This document shows, piece by piece, positions 48,728-59,960 of a stretch of DNA of 64,000 nt. The DNA is taken from NCBI GenBank assembly GCA_963978905.1, contig OZ022259.1, positions 52,346,727-52,410,726 on the forward strand, written 5' to 3'. Each line of letters starts with the position of its first letter. Position 1 is the first letter of the stretch. Origin of the DNA: Trichostrongylus colubriformis (taxonomy: Eukaryota; Nematoda; Chromadorea; Rhabditida; Trichostrongylidae). Below the pieces are notes generated by a model. That model searched no databases and was not told the DNA's origin. It was given only the letters and a program-made list of their open reading frames with translations. The translations under genes and the position numbers were made by a program.

Positions 48728-48780
48728 AGCGCTAAGCGTCTCTACCCGAGCAGATATCTCGGGTAGAGACGCTTAGCGCT
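48728..48780. repeat. perfect hairpin, 23-bp arms, 7-nt loop
   Basis: The arm AGCGCTAAGCGTCTCTACCC-GAG (48728-48750) is repeated exactly inverted at 48758-48780 around the loop CAGATAT. There are no mismatches. No relation to the listed MITE termini was found. Confidence 0.95.
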
Positions 48781-48943
48781 CCATTCAGGCGATCCTTTTG
48801 CCCACTTAATCGAACTCTCCCCTACTCCTCTGTGATCAACCGGTCTCTCCTTCCGAGGACACGGCCGCTCCGTATCTTTATCCAACACCAGACACTTAGA
48901 AAAACCTTTATCTGTGTCAAGCAACGAGTTGGACGTTTTTGTT

Positions 48944-49130
48944 AGGCAGCCGTAAGACTTTGCGATTTTGCCATTCTGCGTTTTTGCGATTTTGCGGTTC
49001 TGAATTTCGCGACTTTGCAGTGTCACTACTCCGCACCGGAGTTGCGGAATTGCACAGTCTCAAGGTCACAGTATCGTGTGCGAAAGAGCGATGTCGCAGT
49101 ATTGCAAAATTGCAAGGCCTAATGGCGGCC
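48944..49130. mobile_element. MITE family A, copy 4
   Basis: Left end AGGCAGCCGTAAGACTTTGC, right end GCAAGGCCTAATGGCGGCC. The core AGTTGCGGAATTGCACAGTC is retained. Confidence 0.75.
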
Positions 49131-49234
49131 ATAGGTGTTAACGTATAAGATAATAATCTTCCTCCTCAGAATGAGCCATGCAGTCGACTACCTCCTTTCA
49201 CAATAGTACAGATATATCTGAATGTGCCAGACTT

Positions 49235-49397
49235 GGGCCGCCGTCAGACTTCGCGATTCTGCGATTTTGCGGCGTCGCACTTTCGCGCGCGATAATACGA
49301 CTTTGAGCTTGTGCAATGGGGCAACTTCGCATGCGAAAGTGCGACGCCGCAAAATCACAAAACTACAAACCAAAGATCGCTAAATCTTACCGCGGCT
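49235..49397. mobile_element. MITE family A, copy 5
   Basis: Starts GGGCCGCCGTCAGACTTCGC. The right end has decayed to AAATCTTACCGCGGC. Arms such as GCGGCGTCGCACTTTCGC and GCGAAAGTGCGACGCCGC are perfectly paired. It lies only about 105 bp after copy 4. Confidence 0.75.
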
Positions 49398-49717
49398 CTA
49401 CAGGACATCTTGCTGCCAGTTATTGTTTTACCGGAGAAAGTGTTTATAGTAAACCACTGTGTATTATGACGCTTGCTCATATTTCCACGAAAGCCACCAG
49501 AGCTAAAGCGTAACGTTCAGCTACTCTGCCCTTTTATAGTAGAATGATCTCTGATATCATAAATGGTCGTAGTGAATGTGTCACTACGTATGGCGTTATC
49601 GGTGAACAAAGCCCTTATCGTTTCCGACAACCACCACCAAAAACCACTTCCATTCGATTTAATTCTTTTTGCCTACTTCAGCCACTGTTCTAGCGTGTTT
49701 TTGATGGCATACACTAC

Positions 49718-49847
49718 AACGCCTGAGAATTTCTGTTAAAAGTAAATGCAGTTCCTTCAAGTGGTCCAGAACAACGTCAACTTTTTTTTTCTTTTTTTTT
49801 TTTGAAGTAGAAGTCAGGTTGTATTCTACTCCTATCCCAGCCCACAG
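49718..49847 (+). repeat. dispersed direct repeat, unit a
   Basis: Shares CGTTAAAAGTAAATGCAG-like, AAGTGGTCCAGAACAA-like and TATTCTACTCCTATCCC words in order with 51256-51366. The two units bracket about 1.4 kb. The termini do not look like LTRs. Confidence 0.5.
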
Positions 49848-50361
49848 GTGTCGAAAAAGGAATTAAATACATAGAAGACAGAATCGAAGAAAAAATATTG
49901 GGTTCAGTTTACTGTCACCCATAATCCCCTCGTCCCCGTTGGAGCTCTGACGATATCGATATCGTGACGAATGAGTAAGAAAAACCTCAGCAGATCGTCA
50001 TTTTCGTCATAGATGTGGAGAATGCTCCCAATCTCAATAAACTGTTCAGTTGTACTAGATGTCCCTTACATGTTGCCCCTTGAATAAGGAGCTGGGAACA
50101 CCCAAAAAATTTTGGGAAGAATTTCGCGGAATTATCTCACAATATAATACTGTTAGACAATTTTTATACAACCATGTCGTGAATACTTGCATAACCAGTT
50201 GAGGTATTACAGTATAAGACAGAAGAATATGTATATGAAGCCAATATGAACACTGAAAATGGTTTCAGATAAAAATGTCTGTGTCATCGGTTGGCACAAT
50301 GAATGGCAATGAATTACGACCGCTTCGTCGTCCAAGGTGTGTTGATGAGTAGTTTTCGGGG

Positions 50362-50633
50362 GGTGGGGCTACTTACAACAGAGAATCGCTTCGCGGCGTC
50401 GAACTCGCGGCGCCACCAGTACGACCTGCCGAATCGATTGCCCTTGGGAGCCCGGCAGAGCGGGGCTGCGTCACCTCTGCACTTTCACTCATGCCACACT
50501 GTCTCCTGCACCCATGCCACCCTGCCTCCTTCAACCATGCCGAACTGCCTCACTTGAAGGCTGCCATGCTCTGGCACCCGCCGCGCCGCTCGCCGCGGGC
50601 GACCACGCGATTTTCTGTCGTAAGTAGCCCACT
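50362..50633. mobile_element. MITE family C, copy 3
   Basis: Ends GGTGGGGCTACTTACAACAG and CTGTCGTAAGTAGCCCACTC. Interior with CGCTTCGCGGCGTCGAACTC, CGATTGCCCTTGGGAGCCCG and the CACCCATGCCACC array, as in copies 1 and 2. Confidence 0.85.
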
Positions 50634-50849
50634 CGTTTTCGGGCACATCAAAGAATTTTAGGTCTTTTTAGTCACTTTCAGCTCTAGTAGCTGCGTTTGT
50701 TCGCCTGTTCTAAATGTGAGGTGACGCCAAAGTCATTGTAAGCGCTAATATGCATTATATTATTACCAGCTGGTTTGCACACACTACTGTGTGCCATGTG
50801 CGCCAATAGATCGACAAAATTGTTCTCTTTCTTGAGAACAGAGTGTTCA

Positions 50850-51240
50850 GTGTATGCTCCGCCCACCGCGGGAGGAGCTTGACTTGGTGCATGGGTGCTC
50901 CTTATCTTTTGTCCCATGCCCTGCCCATCCCACACTTGCCCCATCTCCACAGGTCGTTTTTCATGTAACGTCCAAGCTCTGCCCACCACTACAAATGCTC
51001 CGCCCACTGTGCCCAGAATTCTTTCTTGACCTTCAGAAACTTGCTGACCTGAATCAATCTACTCCTTGCATTTGGTGCACATTCGAACCCAATCAGCAAT
51101 TTTCGGGCTGTAAACGGGACATTCCAGTGCACACCCTGCCCCTCGTGGGCGGAGCTTAACATGGTCCATATGTGCTCTTTGCTGCTTTTCCCATGCACTG
51201 CCCACATCACACTTGTACCCACCGTTCCAGCGTGATTTCA
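50850..51240. repeat. C-rich repeat block
   Basis: Contains a direct repeat: GGGAGGAGCTTGACTTGGTG (about 50870) against GGGCGGAGCTTAACATGGTC (about 51150), each followed some 35 nt later by CCCATGC(A/C)CTGCCCA. TGCTCCGCCCAC also occurs twice. It may be a fragment of a larger GC-rich repeat related to family F. Confidence 0.45.
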
Positions 51241-51255
51241 ATGACATCTAACTTC

Positions 51256-51366
51256 AACGCTTGAACATTCCGTTAGAAAGTGAATGCAGTTTTCAGTTGG
51301 TCCAAGTTTGGTCAAGTTTTTTTTAAGTAAAATTCAGATAATATTCTACTCCTATCCCTGTCCACA
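51256..51366 (+). repeat. dispersed direct repeat, unit b
   Basis: Partner of 49718-49847: GTTAGAAAGTGAATGCAG, AGTTGGTCCAAG and TATTCTACTCCTATCCCTG in the same order. Confidence 0.5.
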
Positions 51367-51419
51367 TGCATGTAATCTGATTAGGTGGCTTGTCTGAGGG
51401 CGACAGGCTGTCAGTCTTT

Positions 51420-51610
51420 TCCTAAGCACTGTTGAGAGTCCGCGATTCAGGCGATCCAGTCGTATCATTCACCTGATCGATAAGTATCTTATCCTTTCCG
51501 CGTAAATCGCCTGATCGCCTGATTCGCTTGATCGATATGCGTCTTTTTCCTTCCACCCGAATCGCTCGATCGATATGTATCCTTTTCCTTGTGCCCGAAT
51601 AGCGTCACCA
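51420..51610. repeat. degenerate minisatellite with CGCCTGATCGAT units
   Basis: Units near CGATTCAGGCGATCCAGTCG, CACCTGATCGATAAGTATCT, TCGCTTGATCGATATGCGTC and TCGCTCGATCGATATGTATC recur about every 50 nt. Related units appear in inverse orientation at 60410-60680. Confidence 0.55.
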
Positions 51611-52365
51611 CAATCGCGAATTCTGAACAATACCTAAGTTCAGCCCTGAATGGAATGAGTATAGGCAAACAACACTTCATCTTCACAGGCACTAGTTAGG
51701 GTTTTAGGCCCCAGAGGAATGTATGTTGCACCAAAAAGGATGTTCACAAAGACGGATGTGCAAGAATCATATATGAATCCGATCAGCAAACGATATGTAT
51801 GTTAGCGGCGCTGCTTGCCACTGTACTACCATTTTCTTCAAATTTTAAACGAGCTACAAAAGTGGGTATCCTCAAAACAGGACCGAATGGCAATCGTAGC
51901 GAACTTGGGGAATTTTGACCCACACCGGAACTGGAGTCGGGTCCCATTTGACCCCAACATGAGCCCATCGACTTCCTAACTTCGGCGGACAAAGTGGTGG
52001 TTTTTCTCAATATCTCCCGCTGTTACTTTCACGGTAAAGCCCTTTACTCTATTACTTTTTTTGCTGAGGAGCATTTCTTCATTAATCTCAGGTTTACCGT
52101 TCGCGTGAAATAAATAATTCAATAATAAATTGAATAATCGCTAGCTCGATTATCACAGACGTCTCAAATGTTGCTCACTAAAAAAGACCTCAAGTCAATT
52201 CACAGGTGAGAACCTCAATTGTCGTAGAAACTATGTAATTATCATACTGAACTACAGTAACTTTCCCTTACTCAATAATAATTTTGAAAAATCAATATAA
52301 TACATTGAAGTTTTCAATCTGAATTAGCAGATCATTAATATACTAAGTAACTTCCTCAATAAATT

Positions 52366-52376
52366 CATATCCATAG
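52366..52376 (+). promoter_or_regulatory. candidate trans-splice acceptor, transporter
   Basis: TTCATATCCATAG ends 10 nt before the proposed ATG. If it is instead a cis acceptor, an upstream exon exists and the protein is longer at its N terminus. Confidence 0.4.
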
Positions 52377-52386
52377 GGAACCTACA

Positions 52387-55300
52387 ATGGACGAGCTGTT
52401 TGCACCGCGTATAAAAGAACGTGGATCGATATCGGCCGATCAGGCGCTCATTCATATGGTCAAGGTATGTCATGAGATGGACAAAGTTTATGAAAGTTGA
52501 ATAAGTAAGAAATAATAAGAAAAATGATAAACACTTCGATGTTATGTGCATGGAGTAGGACATCAGGCCGATGTAAGGTGGGGGGCATATTACGGTATCG
52601 CACCAATTGCATCTAAGGCCACGGTGAAAACCATGGCGAGGCAAAAGCTTACGTCCCTGGTTCATGATACTTGTTTTGCTTGTTTTATGCGAATACCTTT
52701 ATTATATTCGTATCAAAACAACGTTGCTAATCACTCTTTACAATGAAAGAATATATTTGTCGTGACCTTAGATGTATTCGGTGCATTGGCTCAACACAAT
52801 GAGCACTGCGCATAGTGCCAAATGTTCGAATTTTTTGTAAAAAAATGATTTCGCCACAGCTGTACCGTAAAATATTCAGGTTATGATGGGTACCGGTATG
52901 CTCTCCTTGCCGTTGGCATTCAAAAACTCTGGCCTATGGGTAAGTTTCAAATCTAGTTTATCCCAATTTTTTACCCTTGTATGCCTTTGGTATCGTTCCT
53001 ATTACTGTCAACTACAGTACTTTTCAGCTTGGTTTGGTTCTATTAGCCGGTATTTGCATGATCTGTATATACTGCACGCGACAACTCGTCCATGCAGCGC
53101 ACTACATTGGCTATCTGTGAGTAAATACTTTGTCATATTTTCCTTTGACACGATTCTTAGCCCAAGTCTTCCAGCAAATCCCAACCTCGATTAGATTACG
53201 CCAATGTGATGCGCTCAGCAGTAGAGATTGGCCCTCCGTGGATCCGAGATCGCGGATATTTCTGGAAGTGAGCCTCACTTACTTCACAATAAGTGAAATC
53301 ATATGTTGTCTTGTGTTCAGGCAAGTTGTCAACGTTAACATGTTCATGGCGCAATTCGGCTTTTGTTGTGTATATTTTGTGTTTATGGCGGACAATCTGA
53401 AACAGGTAATCGATAATCACGAAGTTTGGTTCGATCATTGATCAAAAGTGCAGAGGTGGCCCAGAGAATGATTCGAATCACTACATGAAAAAATATTGCA
53501 TCTGAAAGAAACCATGGCGCATTTCATTGTGATTACTACCCAAAAATAGCAGAAAACTATTGATTATGTCTTCATTGCCTTTATCTTCCCACAACATAAC
53601 CCATAGCCCATATCGGATACCATGGTAGACATAGTTGAACGTCACTAAGCGTCGCACCCTACCGTTGTTAATGTGATGCTGCGTAGGCATTGATTTGTGC
53701 TATCTTTGCCTTAGACCGCCTTCATACTTTGCGATGTGCTGCAGGCGGCCGGACGTGGCTGCTCCCAAAGGCAGCGAGATAGTATGGTACGGGCGGAGGT
53801 GCAGAGACGACGCAAGTAACGAAACAGGATGGCACAGGCGGAGACGCAGAAACAGCCACGTCCCTCCGCCGGCACCGCAAAGTGTGAGCGCGGCCTAAGC
53901 GGCGTGTAGCGGCGTGTAGTGTGCGCAGAGTATGGAGGCGACTTTACGTTGCCTATCAGCTCTCTTCCATTCCTGAAAGGTCCTTCGAGCTAACCGTTTC
54001 TTCACAAACTTCCTGATACTTCTGCCTATTGAAATGATCAAAGGATACACAAAATCGACACAGTTCGACGGCCCGATAGTGTCTATGCACTATCAGTCTA
54101 AATTGATACGTCAGGAGACAGCAACGCCGCTGCACCTTGTTAGATCACTTTTTATAATCTTAGGAGATGATAAGATAGCTGTGAACATCGGAATATTGTG
54201 ATTTATTATCGTTCAAAGGTTCCGCTTCATTCAGTTTTTCGACCAAACATCACAAATCCACATCTCGCAAGCCGGATGGATTGCTTTGCTAGCGATTCCA
54301 ATCATGGCACTTTGCACAATCCGGGAACTAAAGGTTAGAACAAACTGAGACATCTGATTTTAAAGTCACACACGGCTCCAGAAAAACCCTATCGACCTAT
54401 TTAGAATTTTCAGCAGCTTTTACTGCAAAGTCATTCAGGCGCTGGCTCCACTGGCAGCACTGGCAAATGTTGTCTACTTGATAGCGGTCTGTATTGTACT
54501 GCAGCAACTTTTCCTATACGATCGTCCTACTAGCTCGTTACCGGCGGTCGCCAGTTGGACCACATTACCGCTGTTCTTCGGCACTGTCATGTTCGCTTTT
54601 GAAGGAGTTGCCGTGGTGAGTCCGACAGTTTTACACTGAATGGAAAAATTTACGAAGTTTACGCTTACGCTAATTATAAAAAAGCTTTGCTTTCAAAAGC
54701 GGTCTTATTGAAAGCATGCTCAGCGTGTGGGCACATCGGTGCATTAACTATCCATGTTGCCTTTCATATAGCAGAAAAGAGCATAGGAATAATGTAGTAC
54801 CGCAGTCATACTCTGCCGTGCCGGCGACTGGGCGTGGCTGCTTATCTTTGCGTCTCCGCCCATACCACCCTGCTTCGCTGCCTGCGTCTTTTCTCTGCAC
54901 TTTCCCTGCGCAGCCACGCCCTGCAGACGCTGAGTATGAACGCGGGTTAATAACCAATGCACAGTGGGAGGCTCAATCCGCCCAAACGCTCAGGCGCCTT
55001 GATTATGCCTTTATATATACCTTTCGCTGTACCAACTTATCTAGGTTCTGCCCATTGAAAATCAAATGGATGAACCTTTGCATTTTATCACTCACAATGG
55101 TGTACTGAACACTTCATGTCTACTAGTACTCGCTTTATATATGACTGTCGGGTAGGCTATTCAGTTTTGAATACGGCAAATATAAATATATAGAGCTTCT
55201 GAATTACCAGTTCCGGAGATAAAGCCATACCCACTGTACGGTTCACATATTTCCAGATTCTTCGGATATTTACGATTTGGCAATGACATTATGGATACTC

Positions 55301-57460
55301 TCACATTGAATCTGCCACAAACAAAGTCAGTTTCTATATCCTAGCTTTATTTTTGACAGAAATTTTACTCCATTCAATTTATACAAATATTTAACCCAGG
55401 TTGAAATACAGACGTGTCTATCCAATGACGCGCGATAATCTAACATACCGAGAAGCGTTTTGATCCGTCAAGATGGGGGGGGGGGGGGTGCCATTAAATG
55501 ACACTGAAATAAGGTATAAGGATCCATATCGAAGGACTACTTGGTTGTCTTGGTATTGATTGGAACCTTTCACAACAATCACGGCACCGGCTCCACTATT
55601 TTCCACTGCCAGAAGGTTGTGTGTTATGTAAGTAAAGATTGAAAATCCGCGTTGCGACGTGCTAAGCGACACAAATGCAGTTTGGTTAGGTTTCCAAATA
55701 ATGACGGTGCCTTAAGTTTTAATTTAGGCATAATTGCTCCAAGATCCAACTATTACAGCGCCCTAGCTTGCAGCCAGCGCGCTCTATATGCGGCCACGCG
55801 AATTTTCTGTCCCAATGGCATACACCTCGCTAGGCCAGGAAATGACGTGTTTGAAGGCAGTGGTAGGGGGGGGGGGGCGGGGGTAAGGGCCGAATCTCAT
55901 AAGATCACTGAGTACGAAACTCCAGGTGCTTACTAGTACGTAAGTGAAGGCAAAAACGAAAAGGCAAAGTCAAAAACCAGAAAAATACGACATCCTCCCG
56001 TTGACTTCGAAAGGAGGCGGGCTCTGTAAGCGAAAGGGCAGGTCATGTCACTTGTGGCAGCTTTTGAAAAGGACGTTTCTATAAAGACCGGCAGCGCTCT
56101 AAATCATGGAAGACCTCGCGGGATGACTCACTTTCGGAGTTCTCTTTACTCAGACACCTCTACCAGTCTTTGAAGAGCACATACCAAAATGGGAGGAGCG
56201 GTTTTCAAATGGGTGTGGCTTCGCTCCGTACCAAACACTTCGTATAAAGTATCGTAAAAACGACAAAATAATTTTCTAAGCCGAATACAACGCTGTATTT
56301 TCAAGTGGAAACTTGAAATGAAATCATCGGTGTAGGTACATATGTAATATGTTTGCAGCTTCTACCAAGTAGTTAAACTGATGTTCGTCTGTTGTATACT
56401 GGTCTCCTATCCACTCCAATTCTATGTCCCACTAGAACGTATCGAAAAATGGATCAAACGCAAGGTAATATCACGTGATTTTTGATGAATGTGGCATTTC
56501 TAAATGAAAAAAAAATTTTTCACAGATAGCCATCGAACGGCAAGAGAAACTCATCTACGGTGTACGCCTAACAGGAGTCCTTTGCACTTGTAAGTATTCT
56601 ATCATTTTGACTCCTCAGAGCTGGGTTCAGCTTTCCAATTGATTTGCAGGTTTATTGGCTGAACTCATTCCACATTTGGCGTTATTCATCTCGCTTGTCG
56701 GATCTGTTGCCGGTACCTCACTTACGCTGGTGTTTCCGCCAATGATCGAGCTATTGTGCTGCTACTCAAAGTAAGTCAATTTTTGCTATATAGGTCAGGA
56801 CACTCGAATTGACCGTCGCACGACGCGACCTTCACGCATGGTCAAAACACAATGGAAGCAGCAAGGGCGATTTCCGCACGCAGTGACCCAGTTCGATTGT
56901 CCTGACATACACCTCATTTCGCGGCAAATTTTCAAAAAATTTCGATCATACTTGTACCGACACATTAACGTAAATATGCGTGACCGGTTAGGCATGCTTT
57001 CAACAATTGTGGCTTATTACACGCCCTTAAGGGCAATAAGATCAATGCGTATCTATGCAACCGTGATTCCGTGCACCAGTTGCGATGTGCCGCATGGGTT
57101 ATGGGCTACATACATTGTGGGTGCAGGTGATTAGTGGAAATGATGCAAAAATCTATGGCAGATTTTTTTTTCGAAATGAAATAAATTTTTAGAAATAAAA
57201 TTTGACCCACGATCAGAGCACATCCAGTTCATCAGAAGAAAAAACCATAAAAAAATACATGCGACCAACAGGGAATCATGATTATTTGTACTATTTCATT
57301 ACATTATTAATTCAATTCATTTCATTACAGGGATTCGCTCACTCCATGGATCTGGACCCGTAACATACTGCTTATGGGGTTTGCAGTGGTTGGCTTTGCC
57401 ACGGGCACCTACACCAGTATAGTGCAGATCGTTGAAGCGTTCGGGAAGCCAGACGTCTAG
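52387..57460 (+). CDS. SLC36/PAT-type proton-coupled amino-acid transporter
   Basis: Predicted exons: 52387-52464, 52880-52939, 53028-53116, 53175-53267, 53321-53405, 54235-54333, 54439-54615, 55045-55151, 55257-55325, 56359-56464, 56526-56589, 56650-56770 and 57331-57460. All have GT-AG introns and compatible phases, and join to 425 residues, close to the family's usual 420-480. The first helix carries MMGTGMLSLPLAFKNSGLW, a hallmark of this family (Aa_trans). Other helices include LGLVLLAGICMICIYC, FMAQFGFCCVYFVFMADNL and QAGWIALLAIPIMALC. FGTVMFAFEGVAVVLPIENQ crosses the exon 7-8 joint, and the late helices include ELIPHLALFISLVGSVAGTS. About ten or eleven membrane segments are expected. 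The family moves small amino acids with protons at the plasma or lysosomal membrane; substrate and location here are inferred. The start is the least certain part: it follows an AG by 10 nt, and an upstream exon cannot be excluded. Introns 5 and 7 each hold a family B MITE. Confidence 0.9.
53712..53898. mobile_element. MITE family B, copy 5
   Basis: Ends TAGACCGCCTTCATACTTTG and CAAAGTGTGAGCGCGGCCTAA. Interior words GGCAGCGAGATAGTATGG and GGCACAGGCGGAGACGCAG. In transporter intron 5. Confidence 0.85.
54797..54950. mobile_element. MITE family B, copy 6
   Basis: Ends TACCGCAGTCATACTCTGCC and GCTGAGTATGAACGCGGGTTA. Opposite orientation to copy 5 (TTTGCGTCTCCGCCCATACC). In transporter intron 7. 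Confidence 0.8.
55475..55488 (+). repeat. poly-G run (14)
   Basis: An uninterrupted run of 14 G in transporter intron 9. A second run of 12 G lies at 55866-55877 in the same intron. Confidence 0.95.
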
Positions 57461-57871
57461 TCTCAGCAACATCTGCAACATGTCATATGGGTGCTCCTCC
57501 TTCATCGTGCCACTGTCGAGACGCAGCTTTACCTCGACCTGCGGTGTATGATCACTAAAATTACACTCTGTTATTTGTGTTGTTAAGTTGAGAATGCCAT
57601 TGCTCCGGAATTAGACCTGTCCTTAGTCTGTTGTGGTAAATGGATTTCTTGTGTCATTTAGATTGTAATATCGATAAATTTATGCGACCGCTAATTTAGA
57701 TACACTGACGTAATACCAAATTATAAGCGAACGTAACAGCGGTGGATTTTCCCTTTTGTGGAAATGTGACTCGTGGAAAAGGAATAGATGCGTCTTGATT
57801 GGAAGAATTGTGAAATTCGCGTTCTTACGTTCTTGTGGTATTGTGAAATTGTGGAATCCTTGATTCTCTAA

Positions 57872-58105
57872 GACCATCGTCAGACTTCGCGATTTTGCTA
57901 TTCTGCGATTTTGCGACGTTAAATCCTCACGCAATACTACAGTTAGTGCCGTAAGAGTGTTAAAAATCGCGCGAAAACGCGTTTTCGCGCGATTTTTAAC
58001 ACTCTTACGGCACTAACTGTACGACCTTAACATTGTGCAATGCTGCAACTTCGCGTGCGGAGCCGCGACACCGCAAAATCGCCAAATCGGAAAGTCTGAT
58101 GGCAT
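57872..58105. mobile_element. MITE family A, copy 6 (carrier of a nested insertion)
   Basis: Left arm ACCATCGTCAGACTTCGCGA and right arm AATCGGAAAGTCTGATGGCAT, with the family core CAATGCTGCAACTTCGCGTG. The element is longer than its relatives because an 84-bp palindrome is inserted in its centre at 57938-58021. Confidence 0.8.
57938..58021. mobile_element. 84-bp perfect palindrome with TA ends, nested in a MITE
   Basis: The two 42-nt halves are exact reverse complements with no spacer, meeting at AAAACG/CGTTTT. The outer sequence is TA-CAGTTAGTGCCGTAAGAG and CTCTTACGGCACTAACTG-TA. The TA at each end fits a Tc1/mariner target-site duplication, and the CAGT...GCC tip resembles Tc1-type termini. 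It encodes nothing. Confidence 0.92.
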
Positions 58106-59269
58106 TCTAGCTCTGTCAAGTGGTCAAAGCTTGGAAATATGAACGTATCTGATCCTTTTCCACAATTTCCTATCCCCATAAAACTAAAAAGGAAGTACCA
58201 TCATTCTCCCAATCGATACGTATCTATATCATTTTCCTCCTACTGCACATTTCTACGAAACCGCTATAAACTACTATAAACGTTGCCTGAGATACATGTA
58301 CAACTCAACTCCATTTCAAAAATATTGAGTTCATGGGACATTCAGAATAACATGCATGGTCAACGATTTCATGCGGCACCTCATCGGTCAAAACAAACCA
58401 GAAAGTGACAGTAGTTGAGGATCCCCCAAGGAAGTTACAAAGAGTGACCCCATATTTAACACAAAATGCGACCACCACATGAGTAATCCTCGACCCATGC
58501 TTGACACCGAGGCCAACTCATAGACCAGTGAGTTTTGATGTAAAGGATTCACGGCAAAAAACGAAAACATTGCTTGCGTCTCACAGACGAGTGCTTTCAC
58601 TACTCCTTGGATCACTTGCTTATTTGTTCGCCATTGATTATTCGCAGCTCCCAAATTAAGTAAAGTTAAACGAAAATTAATAATAATAGTCGATAAATTA
58701 AATAATGGTAAATCGTGTCAATACAGCGATCCAGCTCGTTGACGCTGAGAGTAAATGCAGCAGGAAATCTGCTTCTACAAAATGGAAGTGGAGAAAATGG
58801 TCCCATAAAAGTCGAGGAATCATTATCGGATCAGTCCGCACATTTTGAATTTCAACTAGAAATGAATCGAATGGTGATATGACCCCGAATAATCGATAGC
58901 CACCTTGACCAAAAACCCTACGGATCTGCTCATATCTCTAGTGTCACGCATAACTCGTGATTTTCCCTTTCACCGCATACATAATTGAAGAGCCATGGCG
59001 CATCCGCCATTGTTACCTGGATGAAGCCCTACTTTTCGACTTGTTCGAATTTTCTGATCCTTTTTTAGGAGCTAATTCATTAATATTTTTAGCTGCTAGC
59101 ATTTACTCGTTTGCATTACTCGCGCCAGTGTCAAAAAGTCATTGTTGTCGGGTTCGTGTTGTTACAAGACTTCTTTTGTGGGGCAATTCTATGGAATCAT
59201 AACATCACAACAACCGCAATAACCCAGTTGAAGCAGCCGACCAAATGGATATGACTTTGTCAAGGCTTT

Positions 59270-59520
59270 AGTTATAAAATTTTTATAAAAATTTATTCAT
59301 TTATTTATAATTAATTTGAACTTATAATTCACAATTATTCTAATTTTAATATTTAATTTAAAATTAAATTTTATAATAATTTATCACTATTTGCAACTAT
59401 TTGTGATTGTATTTGTAACTGTTTGTAATTTTACGATTTGTAACTATTTGTAATTCTAATTCATCACTACTTTTAATTTATATTTCTGATTAATTAGTCT
59501 ATAGAACTTATTAATTTTAT
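59270..59520. repeat. AT-rich low-complexity tract
   Basis: About 250 bp almost entirely A and T, with repeated TTTGTAACTATTTGTAATT and TTTAATTTAAAATTAA words. No gene signals. Confidence 0.8.
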
Positions 59521-59960
59521 ACAGCCGTATATTCTCAAGATGTCATTCGTGTACAGAAAAATTACTCGATTTTATGACATTACTTGGACAAAAATAGTGA
59601 TAGTGCCCTGGACAGCGGAGCCTCTCCTTCCTCCAGAATTGATAAGCGCTCGTTTGTCTGGAAGAATTTGGGAAAATGAGAAAATAAATAATTCAACACG
59701 ACTAATGATGTAGCCCCCATTTTTGAATAGTCTGGAATATGTGAATACCGAAACGGTTCAGGACGGAATTCGGGTTCATGGCGCGACATAGAGAAGCGAG
59801 AAAATTCTTAGCTCTATTACTGTACATTCGCCGTTCTGCCATATCATCGCATGATTTCGACAAGAATAACAATTTCATAATCATAGAACGAAGTTGTCAG
59901 AGTAACATCATTTTATAACTTGAACTAGCTGTGTTAGGTCCACTAAGGTAAGGCTCATCG

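Larger units (their letters stand above)
46832..52386. other. spacer between lipase 2 and the transporter
   Basis: Repeat-rich DNA. No exon of either flanking gene family was recognised here. A 94-codon minus-strand frame at 47926-48210 is hydrophobic in part but has no recognised motif or splice partners. Confidence 0.45.

Noticed and set aside
49718..51366. LTR retrotransposon
   Set aside because: Direct repeats are present, but they lack TG...CA ends, a primer-binding site and any gag or pol coding signal between them.
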